DNA of 64,000 nt from Streptomyces sp. TSRI0281 (GTDB taxonomy: Bacteria > Actinomycetota > Actinomycetes > Streptomycetales > Streptomycetaceae). Position numbers and translations under genes: made by a program. The stretch is taken from the NCBI RefSeq assembly GCF_001905125.1, contig NZ_LWLE01000034.1:1-64000 (forward strand), in the 5' to 3' direction. Below the pieces are notes generated by a model. That model saw nothing but the letters and a program-made list of their open reading frames with translations, had not been told where the DNA came from and did no database searches. Within the stretch, counting starts at the first letter, position 1. Each line of letters starts with the position of its first letter. Positions 7,153 through 14,689 of this stretch are shown here, one piece after another.

Positions 7153-8346
7153 TTACGGCTTCAGGCTCTCGCCGTCGATTCCCAGGCCCGGGAGCAGGCC
7201 CGGGAGCAGGGGTGGCAGGGTCACGTCCGGAGCGGGCGGCTTGCCGGCCTCGTCGTCGGGGGACGGAAGGGTGCCGTCCGTGGGGAGGTTGTCCAGCAGA
7301 CCGCCCGTACCGCCGCCGAGCAGGCCTTCGGCGGAGGCGTCGCCGGAGCCCGAGGGTTTCGGCGAGGTGGTGTCGCCGCTGTGGCCTTCGGAGGCCACGG
7401 GGGGCGAGGGCGCCGGTCGCTGGGGCCGGGTGGCGTCGTGGGACTGTCCGGGGGAGTCGGAACGCGCGGTGCCGCCGCTCCTGCCCGGCGTACGGGGGAG
7501 CAGGGACTGGAGCGGTGCGACCTCCTCGTCCATGGCTTCGAAGACCGAGCTGACCTTTTCGCCGATGTCGGTCAGCTGCACGGGCAGTCGGTCGCGGAGG
7601 CTGCTCCAGCTCTCGCGGTGCGAGCGGGAGAAGGAGTCCAGGGTCTGGATCGGGCCGATGGTGCCGTCCCGCTGGTAGGCGGAGTGGAGTAGCCGGTGGC
7701 CCTCGGAGGCGTCGTGCGACATGCCGTTGAGCGCGCGCCTGACCTCACCGAGCGATTCGTGGTCCATCTCGCCCGAGCGTCCCCGCTCCATGAGGCGGCG
7801 GGCCTCGCTGAGCCGGGTCGACGCCTGGTCGAGGTAGACCTCGCCGCGGTCCGCGTCGCCGTCGGCCATGCCGCGGTTGATGTCCTCCATGCCTCGCTTG
7901 AGGCCGTAGAGGGAATCACCGGGCAGGGCGTCGGAGCTGGCGGCGGCCACTCCGCCGAAAGCGCCCGCGGCCACACCGACGGTGAGCCCACCGGCGGTGA
8001 GGCCCTTCGCCCAGCGTGAGCGGGGGCGCAACTTCCGGAGTGGGGAGGCCCGGTGGGCCCCCCTGTTCCGTTGTTCGGGTACCGGAGGGCCCGTGGACGC
8101 GCCACCCTCGGCGAACATGGTCTCCATGGCAGCGACGAGCTGGGCTCGTTGCACCACTTTGACCTCGGGATCCAACTGTGGCTTCGGTAGCTCACCGAGG
8201 CCGTTCGCCAGGGCCAACAGCTTTCCGTGGTCGGCCTGTTCGGCCGGTTCCTCGGGCTGTACGGCCGCCGCACCCTGGGGCGTCTGCTCCTCCAGGGCCT
8301 GGGCGAAGGCGTTCGCCCGCCGGTGTGCCGAAACGTTTGCGATCAC
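7153..8346 (-). CDS. rsbN: RsbN, anti-sigma factor for BldN (DUF5667 protein)
   Basis: This 397-residue single-pass membrane protein lies just downstream of bldN. The first ~120 residues (IANVSAHRRANAFAQALEEQ onward) form the cytoplasmic anti-sigma region. A transmembrane helix (GLTAGGLTVGVAAGAFGGVA) follows after the basic RSRWAKG segment, then an extracytoplasmic alpha-helical DUF5667 domain (SLYGLKRGMEDINRGM) and a disordered Pro/Ser/Gly tail. In S. venezuelae RsbN sequesters BldN until aerial growth (established knowledge). I chose the GTG at 8346 because the GAGGAG box is 8-9 nt upstream; the GTG at 8355 would abut it. A BldN-like promoter lies about 130 bases upstream, giving negative feedback. 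Confidence 0.9.
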   Translation of the reverse strand: MIANVSAHRRANAFAQALEEQTPQGAAAVQPEEPAEQADHGKLLALANGLGELPKPQLDPEVKVVQRAQLVAAMETMFAEGGASTGPPVPEQRNRGAHRASPLRKLRPRSRWAKGLTAGGLTVGVAAGAFGGVAAASSDALPGDSLYGLKRGMEDINRGMADGDADRGEVYLDQASTRLSEARRLMERGRSGEMDHESLGEVRRALNGMSHDASEGHRLLHSAYQRDGTIGPIQTLDSFSRSHRESWSSLRDRLPVQLTDIGEKVSSVFEAMDEEVAPLQSLLPRTPGRSGGTARSDSPGQSHDATRPQRPAPSPPVASEGHSGDTTSPKPSGSGDASAEGLLGGGTGGLLDNLPTDGTLPSPDDEAGKPPAPDVTLPPLLPGLLPGLGIDGESLKP

Positions 8347-8477
8347 TGGCGGCACCTCCTCTCGTCATGGACGGTCGACTCCCCTGGGGATCCGGAAGGT
8401 TGCACACCTTGAGCGTTTCCACACGATTGAGTGAGTGGTAACGGACAGGGGGTGACGACAGGGGGCCTTCGACCGGC

Positions 8478-8506
8478 ACAACGAGCCGTTCGGCACTTGG
8501 GTTACG
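8478..8506 (-). promoter_or_regulatory. Candidate BldN-dependent promoter of rsbN
   Basis: On the minus strand CGTAAC (8501-8506), a 17-bp spacer and CGTTGT (8478-8483) match the ECF-type pattern that I recall for BldN targets such as bldM (CGTAAC near -35, CGTTGA near -10). It lies between bldN and rsbN, where a BldN-dependent rsbN promoter is expected. The hexamers are seen; the sigma assignment is inference. Confidence 0.55.
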
Positions 8507-8575
8507 CACGAAGGATGATCGGACCAGTGTGTGACGGATTGGTTGCCGAAGGTGATTTTTTGCCCGGCTGTGGGA

Positions 8576-9352
8576 TCAGCGGGCGTCGTCGGGGAGGAGC
8601 CGGGCCAGTGTGCGGACGGCTCGGTACTGGAGGGTTTTGATCGCGCCCTCGTTCTTGCCCATCACGCGGGCGGTCTCGGCGACCGAGAGACCCTGGAGGA
8701 ACCGCAGCGTGACGCACTCCTGCTGCTGCGGGTTGAGTCGGCGCACGGCTTGGAGCAGTGCGGCGTTGGAGAGGGACTCCAGGACGGAGTCCTCGGGGCT
8801 GCGCTCGACCTCGTTGGCGTCGAGCATTTCGCCGGTGGTCACTTCCAGTCGGAAACGACTGGATTTGAAGTGGTCGGCGACCAGGTTTCGAGCGATGGTG
8901 ACCAGCCAGGCGCCGAAGTCGCGGCCCTGCCAGGTGAACGTGGAGATACGGCGCAGCGCGCGGAGGAAGGTCTCACTGGTGAGGTCCTCCGCTGTCGCCT
9001 TGCCGCCCACGCGGTAGTAGATGTACCGGTACACGGTGTCGCTGTACTGGTCGTATAGGCGGCCGAAGGCATCCGCCTCACCGGCCTGTGCGCGCTCGAC
9101 GAGATCCATCATGCGCGCGCTGTCGCTGTCGGCGGTGGGCCGGCGAACGGTTGACGTGGTCGTGGCGCCGCGGTTGCTGCGTCTTCCGACCGCCGCACCG
9201 CGTTCGGCCAGGGCGTAGCAGGGGCCGGCAGGTGCAGGGGTGGCAAAGGCGGGGACGGCGTACGCGGTGGGGACGAAGCCGCGCAAGCGGTCAATGACCG
9301 TTGCACGCAGCGTAGCCAGGCCCGAGGCGTCAACCCCGACGTGTGGGTACAC
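8576..9352 (-). CDS. bldN: Developmental ECF sigma factor BldN
   Basis: This 258-residue sigma factor directs RNA polymerase to genes for aerial hyphae formation, including chaplin and rodlin genes and bldM. Residues 1-~80 form the unusual N-terminal extension (MYPHVGVDASGLATLR...) that in S. coelicolor is removed by proteolysis. Region 2 begins at MMDLVERAQAGEADAFGRLY and includes DLTSETFLRALRRI; region 4 contains LNPQQQECVTLRFLQGLSVA with its HTH and GAIKTLQYRAVRTLARLL. The start is GTG at 9352, identical in context to the known protein as I remember it. It is transcribed toward rsbN; its ~390-bp upstream region holds inverted repeats that fit developmental control. Confidence 0.95.
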   Translation of the reverse strand: MYPHVGVDASGLATLRATVIDRLRGFVPTAYAVPAFATPAPAGPCYALAERGAAVGRRSNRGATTTSTVRRPTADSDSARMMDLVERAQAGEADAFGRLYDQYSDTVYRYIYYRVGGKATAEDLTSETFLRALRRISTFTWQGRDFGAWLVTIARNLVADHFKSSRFRLEVTTGEMLDANEVERSPEDSVLESLSNAALLQAVRRLNPQQQECVTLRFLQGLSVAETARVMGKNEGAIKTLQYRAVRTLARLLPDDAR

Positions 9353-9397
9353 GGGACTCCCAGAGGCAGAGCTTCCATCACGAGCAGTTCGAATACC

Positions 9398-9419
9398 GTC
9401 ACACGTCGTAGCGGGTGAC
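9398..9419. promoter_or_regulatory. BldD-like inverted repeat upstream of bldN
   Basis: TCACAC (9399-9404) and GGGTGA (9413-9418) are two inverted half-sites that fit the BldD half-site pattern TNACNC/GNGTNA, but with 8 bases between them instead of the usual one. They start 46 bases upstream of the bldN start codon. BldD repression of bldN is established in S. coelicolor; this particular site is inferred. Confidence 0.45.
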
Positions 9420-9492
9420 GGCTCCGGTATGCGTCTGAGGAGAATAACGCTTCGTACAGGCGACGCTACACCGAGTTGCTAAAATCATCGAT

Positions 9493-9523
9493 TACGTCGC
9501 TTCTCTTACTGTTCAGCGACGTA
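9493..9523. promoter_or_regulatory. Perfect 9-bp inverted repeat in the bldN upstream region
   Basis: TACGTCGCT (9493-9501) and AGCGACGTA (9515-9523) are perfect inverted copies separated by 13 bases. The site lies about 140 bases upstream of the bldN start in the AT-rich promoter zone. It could be an operator for an unidentified dimer or a stem in a long leader; the sequence does not decide. Confidence 0.5.
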
Positions 9524-9745
9524 TCAAGTAGCACATCGTGACCGGTTATTGATCGGATTACTTCGTGATCTGTCTATGGGCGCGACAGGTTGTGGTCGGG
9601 CGTCGGTAATCCGACTGGCCGGAGGGGTGGTCGCGGTGCGTGTTCATCCGGTCCCGATCGGCCCTGCGGCCCCGGGCGTGGCACGGGCCGCAGGGACGGG
9701 CGCCGGGAACCGCGGGCGCGCTCGCGGGTGTGCTCACGCGTGCGA

Positions 9746-10714
9746 TCAGCGGCGGCGGCGGTGCAGTGCGACCGCCGCGACGGTGCCGCCGGCCAGGGCG
9801 CCCACGCCCGCGGCGGCGGGGATGCCGACCTTGGCGGCCTTGCGCCCCGTGCGGTAGTCGCGCAGCCGCCAGTCCAGGGCGCGCGCGTGCTTGCGGAGCT
9901 TGGTGTCCGGGTTGATCGCGTAGGGGTGGCCGACCAGGGAGAGCATCGGGATGTCGTTGTGGGAGTCGCTGTACGCCGCGCAGCGGTCCAGGTCCAGGCC
10001 CTCGGCCGCCGCCAGGGCGCGTACCGCTTCGGCCTTGGCGGGGCCGTGCAGCGGTTCGCCGACGAGGCGGCCGGTGTAGACGCCGTCGACGGATTCGGCG
10101 ACGGTGCCCAGGGCGCCGGTCAGGCCGAGGCGGCGGGCGATGATCGTGGCGGTCTCCACCGGGGCGGCCGTGACGAGCCAGACCTTCTGCCCGGCGTCGA
10201 GGTGGGCCTGGGCGAGGGCGCGGGTGCCGGGCCAGATGCGGTCGGCCATGTACTCGTCGTAGATCTCCTCGCCGATGGACATCAGCTCGGAGACGCGGTG
10301 GCCCTTGACGATGGACAGGGCGCTGTCGCGGGCGTCCTGCATGTGCTCCGGGTCCTCGACGCCCGCCAGCCGGAACCATGCCTGCTGCCAGGCGAACCGG
10401 GTGAGCTCGCGGCGCTGGAAGAACTTCCGCTTGTACAGGCCGCGGCCGAAGTGGAAGAGCGCGGCGCCTTGCATCACGGTGTTGTCGAGGTCGAAGAAGG
10501 CGGCGGCGCGGTCGTCCCCGGCCACCGGGAACGCGGGTTCCCCGGCGGCCTCGGATGCCGCGGCTTCCGGCACTTCGGGCGCTTCCGGGAGAAGAGAGGG
10601 GTCATCGGTGGCGAGCGAGGTCCTGCGTGCTGCTTCGGCTGCTGCCTCGCCGGCCAGCACGCTCCGTGCAGTCGCGGAACGCCTACGGGGTGTGAGCCAT
10701 CCAAGAGCGGCCAT
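9746..10714 (-). CDS. HAD-IB family phosphatase with C-terminal membrane segment
   Basis: This is a 322-residue protein. Residues 1-~65 are Ala/Pro/Glu-rich and probably disordered. The HAD domain begins with AAFFDLDNTVMQGAALFHFG (nucleophile aspartates), continues with VWLVTAAPVETATIIARRLG (motif II Thr) and ends with AYSDSHNDIPMLSLVGHPYA (motif IV). This is the SerB-like IB subfamily that in actinobacteria is often tied to phospholipid or phosphoserine metabolism. A hydrophobic segment (AAAGVGALAGGTVAAVAL) and a basic RRRR end anchor it to the membrane. TATGCT lies 6 nt before the ATG with no ribosome binding site, so it may be leaderless. It is next to bldN in the same orientation but separated by a long regulatory gap. 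Confidence 0.88.
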   Translation of the reverse strand: MAALGWLTPRRRSATARSVLAGEAAAEAARRTSLATDDPSLLPEAPEVPEAAASEAAGEPAFPVAGDDRAAAFFDLDNTVMQGAALFHFGRGLYKRKFFQRRELTRFAWQQAWFRLAGVEDPEHMQDARDSALSIVKGHRVSELMSIGEEIYDEYMADRIWPGTRALAQAHLDAGQKVWLVTAAPVETATIIARRLGLTGALGTVAESVDGVYTGRLVGEPLHGPAKAEAVRALAAAEGLDLDRCAAYSDSHNDIPMLSLVGHPYAINPDTKLRKHARALDWRLRDYRTGRKAAKVGIPAAAGVGALAGGTVAAVALHRRRR

Positions 10715-10894
10715 GCCGTGAGCATAACCAGTCCGTCCGTACGTGCCCGACCTGCCGGGATGCGGAGACGTGAACTCTCCGAGGCCGAATCGTTAAACGG
10801 GTGATTCCGGGCGTACGGCATCGGTCCGCCGCGGGATCGGCGGCCGTGCGGCGGGCGGGGCCTGACAGGGCTCCGGCGGGCGCAGAATGAGTGC

Positions 10895-11170
10895 ATGAGT
10901 GCCTTGCTGCGTCGTAAGAGGAAGAAGCCCGCCGAGCGGGTGATCACCCTGGTGGGGAAGCCCGGTTGTCACTTGTGCGACGACGCCAGGGCGGTCGTGG
11001 GGGCGGTCTGTGAGGAGACCGGCGCGTCGTGGGTGGAGAAGGACATCACCCAGGACGAGGCGCTGTACAAGGAGTACTGGGAGCAGATTCCGGTGGTGCT
11101 GATCGATGGCGAACAGCACACGTTCTGGCGTGTCGACCCGGTCAGGCTGCGCGACGCGCTGGGGGCCTGA
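10895..11170 (+). CDS. Glutaredoxin-like protein (DUF836-type thioredoxin fold)
   Basis: This 91-residue protein has a thioredoxin-fold core: VITLVGKPGCHLCDDARAVV with a CxxC redox pair (CHLC), then the cis-Pro in EQIPVVLIDGEQ. Streptomyces lack glutathione, so electrons more likely come from mycothiol or thioredoxin systems. It lies 272 bases upstream of rex in the same direction, and in S. coelicolor, as I recall, the same gene precedes rex, suggesting a redox link. The ATG at 10895 begins MSALLRRKRKKPAERV. Confidence 0.85.
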   Translation: MSALLRRKRKKPAERVITLVGKPGCHLCDDARAVVGAVCEETGASWVEKDITQDEALYKEYWEQIPVVLIDGEQHTFWRVDPVRLRDALGA

Positions 11171-11348
11171 CCGAAACCCGGCTACCATCATGGGCGTTTT
11201 GAGTGGTCTCGGGGGCGTAGACATGAGGAGCGTGCACCGCTTTGTCCCCTTCGCGCCCGCAACGGGTTGATGCGGTCCATGGTTCCGGGATCGCGCAGGC
11301 AATGTGCGTGACCCCGGTCACTTTGACCGGACAAAACGGACACCATCT

Positions 11349-11377
11349 TTGTGCACGCGTTCACAAAGACATAGCCT
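11349..11377 (+). promoter_or_regulatory. Rex operator (ROP) and rex promoter
   Basis: TTGTGCACGCGTTCACAA at 11349-11366 matches the Rex operator consensus TTGTGAA-N4-TTCACAA with one mismatch. Its first six bases can serve as a -35 box, followed by a 17-bp spacer and a TAGCCT -10 (11372-11377), so bound Rex would cover the promoter. This gives autoregulation of the rex-hemACD operon, as established in S. coelicolor. Confidence 0.9.
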
Positions 11378-11442
11378 GCATTCGACGGGGCGGTCTTGGG
11401 ACATACGGCCGCCTGCAGCCCCGCTCATCCCGCAGGAGCACC

Positions 11443-12216
11443 GTGGCAACTGGCCGAACTCACCGACCGGCGACCCGTAGCCGAGGAATTCCCGAGGCCA
11501 CCGTCGCCCGACTTCCGCTGTATCTGCGCGCACTGACCGCGCTCTCCGAGCGATCGGTTCCCACGGTCTCCTCCGAGGAGCTCGCCACGGCCGCGGGGGT
11601 CAATTCCGCGAAGCTGCGCAAGGACTTCAGCTACCTGGGGTCCTACGGCACCCGTGGTGTCGGGTACGACGTCGAGTATCTCGTGTACCAGATCTCCCGC
11701 GAACTCGGGCTCACCCAGGACTGGCCGGTCGCCATCGTCGGTATCGGTAACCTCGGCGCCGCGCTCGCCAACTACGGCGGCTTCGCCTCCCGCGGTTTCC
11801 GGGTCGCGGCCCTGATCGACGCCGACCCGGCCATGGCCGGTACGCCCGTCGCCGGGATCGCCGTCCAGCACACCGACGACCTGGACCGGATCATCAGCGA
11901 CAACGGTGTGTCCATCGGCGTGATCACCACCCCGCCCGGCGCGGCCCAGCAGGTCTGCGACCGGCTCGTCGCCGCGGGTGTGACCTCCATCCTGAACTTC
12001 GCCCCGACTGTGCTCTCGGTGCCCGACGGCGTCGACGTGCGCAAGGTCGACCTCTCCATCGAGCTCCAGATCCTCGCCTTCCACGAGCAGCGCAAGGCCG
12101 GCGAGGACGCCGCGGCCGTCGAGGGCGACGCCGACGAGGCAGCGCCGCCGATGCGCGCCACCCCGGTGAGCCGGAAGGGACCCGACGGGGACATGCCCGC
12201 CGTGATGCCGGCATGA
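11443..12216 (+). CDS. rex: Redox-sensing transcriptional repressor Rex
   Basis: This 257-residue regulator senses the NADH/NAD+ ratio. Rex binds operators when NADH is low and releases them when NADH rises, switching on respiratory and haem genes. The N-terminal winged HTH spans about residues 20-85 (TVARLPLYLRALTALSERSV, KLRKDFSYLGSYGTRG). The Rossmann domain follows with VAIVGIGNLGAALANY as the NADH-binding glycine loop, and a C-terminal helix (LSIELQILAFHEQ) for domain swapping. The final ~40 residues are a disordered acidic tail. The GTG at 11443 gives MATGRTHRPATRSRG, the known N-terminus. Its stop overlaps the hemA start (ATGA), so it heads the operon. Confidence 0.96.
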   Translation: MATGRTHRPATRSRGIPEATVARLPLYLRALTALSERSVPTVSSEELATAAGVNSAKLRKDFSYLGSYGTRGVGYDVEYLVYQISRELGLTQDWPVAIVGIGNLGAALANYGGFASRGFRVAALIDADPAMAGTPVAGIAVQHTDDLDRIISDNGVSIGVITTPPGAAQQVCDRLVAAGVTSILNFAPTVLSVPDGVDVRKVDLSIELQILAFHEQRKAGEDAAAVEGDADEAAPPMRATPVSRKGPDGDMPAVMPA

Positions 12217-13706
12217 GTCTCCTCGTCGTGGGTCTGAGCCACCGCAGCGCCCCCGTCTCCGTCCTGGAGCGGGCCTCGCTGGCCGCCGACACCCAGACCA
12301 AGCTGTTGCAGGACACCCTCGCCGCGGAGCCCGCGACCGAGGCCGCCGTGCTGGCCACCTGCAACCGCATCGAGCTGTACGCCGACGTGGACAAGTTCCA
12401 CGCGGGCGTCGCCGAGCTGTCCACCCTGCTCGCCCAGCACAGCGGGGTCGGGCTCGACGAGCTCACTCCGTATCTCTATGTGCACTACGAGGACCGGGCC
12501 GTCCATCACCTCTTCTCGGTGGCCTGCGGCCTCGACTCGATGGTGGTCGGCGAGGGCCAGATCCTCGGCCAGATCAAGGACGCGCTCGCGCTGGGCCAGG
12601 AGATCCACACCGCGGGCCGGCTGCTGAACGACCTCTTCCAGCAGGCCCTGCGGGTCGGCAAGCGCGCCCACAGCGAGACCGGGATCGACCGGGCCGGGCA
12701 GTCGCTCGTCACCTTCGGGCTCCAGCAGCTCGCCGGTGACGCCGACCCCGCCGCCTGGGCCGGCGGCAAGCGCGCCCTGGTGATCGGTGCGGGCTCGATG
12801 TCCTCGCTGGCCGCCGCGACGCTCGCCCGTACCGGCGTCTCCGAGATCGTCGTCGCCAACCGGACCCGGGCCCGCGCCGACCGGCTCGTCGAGATCCTGC
12901 ACCAGGCCGACGGCACCGGTGTGCGCGCCCGCGCCGTCGAGATGGCCGTGGTCGCGGACGAACTGACACGTGCCGACGTCGTGGTCTCCTGCACCGGCGC
13001 CACCGGGCTCGTCCTGACCGCCGAGGCCGTCGCCGAAGCGCTCGGCATCCCCTACGACGCCGCCGTCGAGGCGCCCGCGGCCACCGCCGCGGCCACCCCC
13101 GACGACCTCGACCAGCACGCGGCGTGGGTGGAGAACGGTTCCGCCACGGCCGCCGCCCCCAGGACCGCGCGGGCCCTCGTGCCCGCGCAGAGCACCGGCC
13201 CCGTCCGGCTCGCCCTGCTCGACCTCGCCATGCCGCGCGACATCGACGGAGCGGCCCACCGCATCGACGGTGTGCGCCTCGTCGACATCGAGTCGCTCGC
13301 CGAGGCGTCCGCGGACGCCCCGATGGCCGCCGATGTGGACCAGGTGCGCACCATCGTCGCCGACGAGGTCGCCGCGTTCGGCGCCGCTCAGCGCGCCGCC
13401 CATGTCGCCCCGACCGTGGTCGCCCTGCGCACCATGGCCGCCGATGTGGTGGCCGGTGAGATCGCCCGGCTCGACGGGCGTCTCCCCGACCTGAACGAGA
13501 AGCAGCGCGCCGAGATCACCCAGACCGTGCGCCGCGTCGTCGACAAACTCCTGCACGCGCCCACGGTGCGGGTCAAGCAGCTCGCCAGTGAGCCCGGCGG
13601 CGCCGGGTATGCCGACGCGCTGCGGGAACTCTTCGACCTCGACCCGCAGACGGTGGCCGCCGTCTCCCGGGCAGACCTGAACGACCCGAATAGAGGGCGG
13701 TCATGA
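12213..13706 (+). CDS. hemA: Glutamyl-tRNA reductase HemA
   Basis: This 497-residue enzyme reduces glutamyl-tRNA(Glu) to glutamate-1-semialdehyde with NADPH, the first step of C5-pathway tetrapyrrole synthesis. The N-terminal catalytic domain has LLVVGLSHRSAPVSVLER and the thioester-forming Cys in LATCNRIELYA (about residue 50). GEGQILGQIKDA is the family signature; the NADPH domain has ALVIGAGSMSSLAA. The C-terminal dimerisation helix ends in LHAPTVRVKQLA. It is longer than many homologues because of an Ala-rich insertion around residues 270-325. Its ends overlap rex and hemC by ATGA junctions, giving tight coupling under Rex control. Confidence 0.97.
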   Translation: MSLLVVGLSHRSAPVSVLERASLAADTQTKLLQDTLAAEPATEAAVLATCNRIELYADVDKFHAGVAELSTLLAQHSGVGLDELTPYLYVHYEDRAVHHLFSVACGLDSMVVGEGQILGQIKDALALGQEIHTAGRLLNDLFQQALRVGKRAHSETGIDRAGQSLVTFGLQQLAGDADPAAWAGGKRALVIGAGSMSSLAAATLARTGVSEIVVANRTRARADRLVEILHQADGTGVRARAVEMAVVADELTRADVVVSCTGATGLVLTAEAVAEALGIPYDAAVEAPAATAAATPDDLDQHAAWVENGSATAAAPRTARALVPAQSTGPVRLALLDLAMPRDIDGAAHRIDGVRLVDIESLAEASADAPMAADVDQVRTIVADEVAAFGAAQRAAHVAPTVVALRTMAADVVAGEIARLDGRLPDLNEKQRAEITQTVRRVVDKLLHAPTVRVKQLASEPGGAGYADALRELFDLDPQTVAAVSRADLNDPNRGRS

Positions 13707-14689
13707 CCGACAACTCATCCCCGGGCGCGCAGAGCACCGCGCCCCTGCGGCTGGGCACCCGACGCAGCAAGCTCGCCATGGCGCAGTCCGGCCTGGTGGC
13801 CGACGCGGTCAGCGAGGTGACCGGGCGCGCCGTCGAGCTCGTCGAGATCACCACGTACGGGGACACCTCCCGCGAGCACCTCGCACAGATCGGCGGGACC
13901 GGTGTGTTCGTCGCCGCCCTGCGCGAGGCATTGCTGCGGGGCGAGGTGGACTTCGCCGTCCACTCGCTCAAGGACCTGCCGACCGCACAGCCCGAGAACC
14001 TCGTACTGGCCGCCGTGCCGCTGCGCGAGGACCCGCGCGACGTGCTGGTGGCGCGCGACGGGCTGACCTTCGCGCAGCTGCCGTCCGGCGCCCGCATCGG
14101 CACCGGTTCGCCGCGCCGCATGGCGCAGCTCAACGCGTACGCCCGGACCCACGGCATCGACATCGAGACCGTGCCGATCCGGGGCAACGTCGACACCCGG
14201 ATCGGTTTCGTACGAAGCGGAGAGCTGGACGCGGTGGTTCTCGCCGCCGCCGGGCTCAGCCGCCTCGGCCGCACCGGTGAGGTGACCGACTTCCTGTCGG
14301 TCGACATCATGCTGCCCGCTCCCGGCCAGGGAGCACTGGCGATCGAATGCGCTGCAACCAGCGCGGACCTCGCCGCCGCGCTCGCCGAGCTCGACGACCC
14401 GTACACCCGGGCCGCCGTGACCGCCGAGCGTGCCCTGCTCGCCGCCCTGGAGGCCGGCTGCTCCGCACCTGTGGGTGCGCTGGCCGACCTCCTGGTCGAC
14501 GGTCAGACTGTCAACGAACTGCGCCTGCGCGGTGTCGTCGGTTCCACCGACGGTTCCTCGCTGGTGCAGCTGTCCACCACCGGTCCCGTTCCCACGTCGC
14601 ACGACGACGCGGCGGCCCTCGGCCGCGAACTCGCGTCCGAGATGCTTGCCAAGGGTGCGGCCGGTCTTATGGGGGAGCGAGCACTTTGA
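13703..14689 (+). CDS. hemC: Hydroxymethylbilane synthase HemC
   Basis: This 328-residue porphobilinogen deaminase joins four porphobilinogens into hydroxymethylbilane. It starts LRLGTRRSKLAMAQSGLVAD, has FAVHSLKDLPTA and the Arg-rich RIGTGSPRRMAQL substrate loop. The dipyrromethane cofactor Cys is in LEAGCSAPVGALA (about residue 254). The start ATG overlaps the hemA stop, and its own stop overlaps the TTG start of the next gene. Confidence 0.97.
   Translation: MTDNSSPGAQSTAPLRLGTRRSKLAMAQSGLVADAVSEVTGRAVELVEITTYGDTSREHLAQIGGTGVFVAALREALLRGEVDFAVHSLKDLPTAQPENLVLAAVPLREDPRDVLVARDGLTFAQLPSGARIGTGSPRRMAQLNAYARTHGIDIETVPIRGNVDTRIGFVRSGELDAVVLAAAGLSRLGRTGEVTDFLSVDIMLPAPGQGALAIECAATSADLAAALAELDDPYTRAAVTAERALLAALEAGCSAPVGALADLLVDGQTVNELRLRGVVGSTDGSSLVQLSTTGPVPTSHDDAAALGRELASEMLAKGAAGLMGERAL

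Larger units (their letters stand above)
9353..9745. other. bldN upstream regulatory region, no gene
   Basis: This 393-bp gap lies between bldN and the HAD-IB gene, both on the minus strand. No convincing coding frame is present. The part at 9440-9580 is much more AT-rich than its surroundings and should carry the bldN promoter(s). Two inverted repeats inside it are listed separately. Confidence 0.7.

Noticed and set aside
5342..7678. Long plus-strand frame across the epimerase, acyltransferase and rsbN genes
   Set aside because: It is an out-of-frame reading of genes with clear motifs; Arg/Gly/Ala-rich composition is typical of GC-rich shadows.
11772..13556. Long minus-strand frame opposite rex and hemA
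   Set aside because: Rex and HemA are unmistakable on the plus strand; the opposite frame is Gly/Val/His-rich with no recognisable domain.
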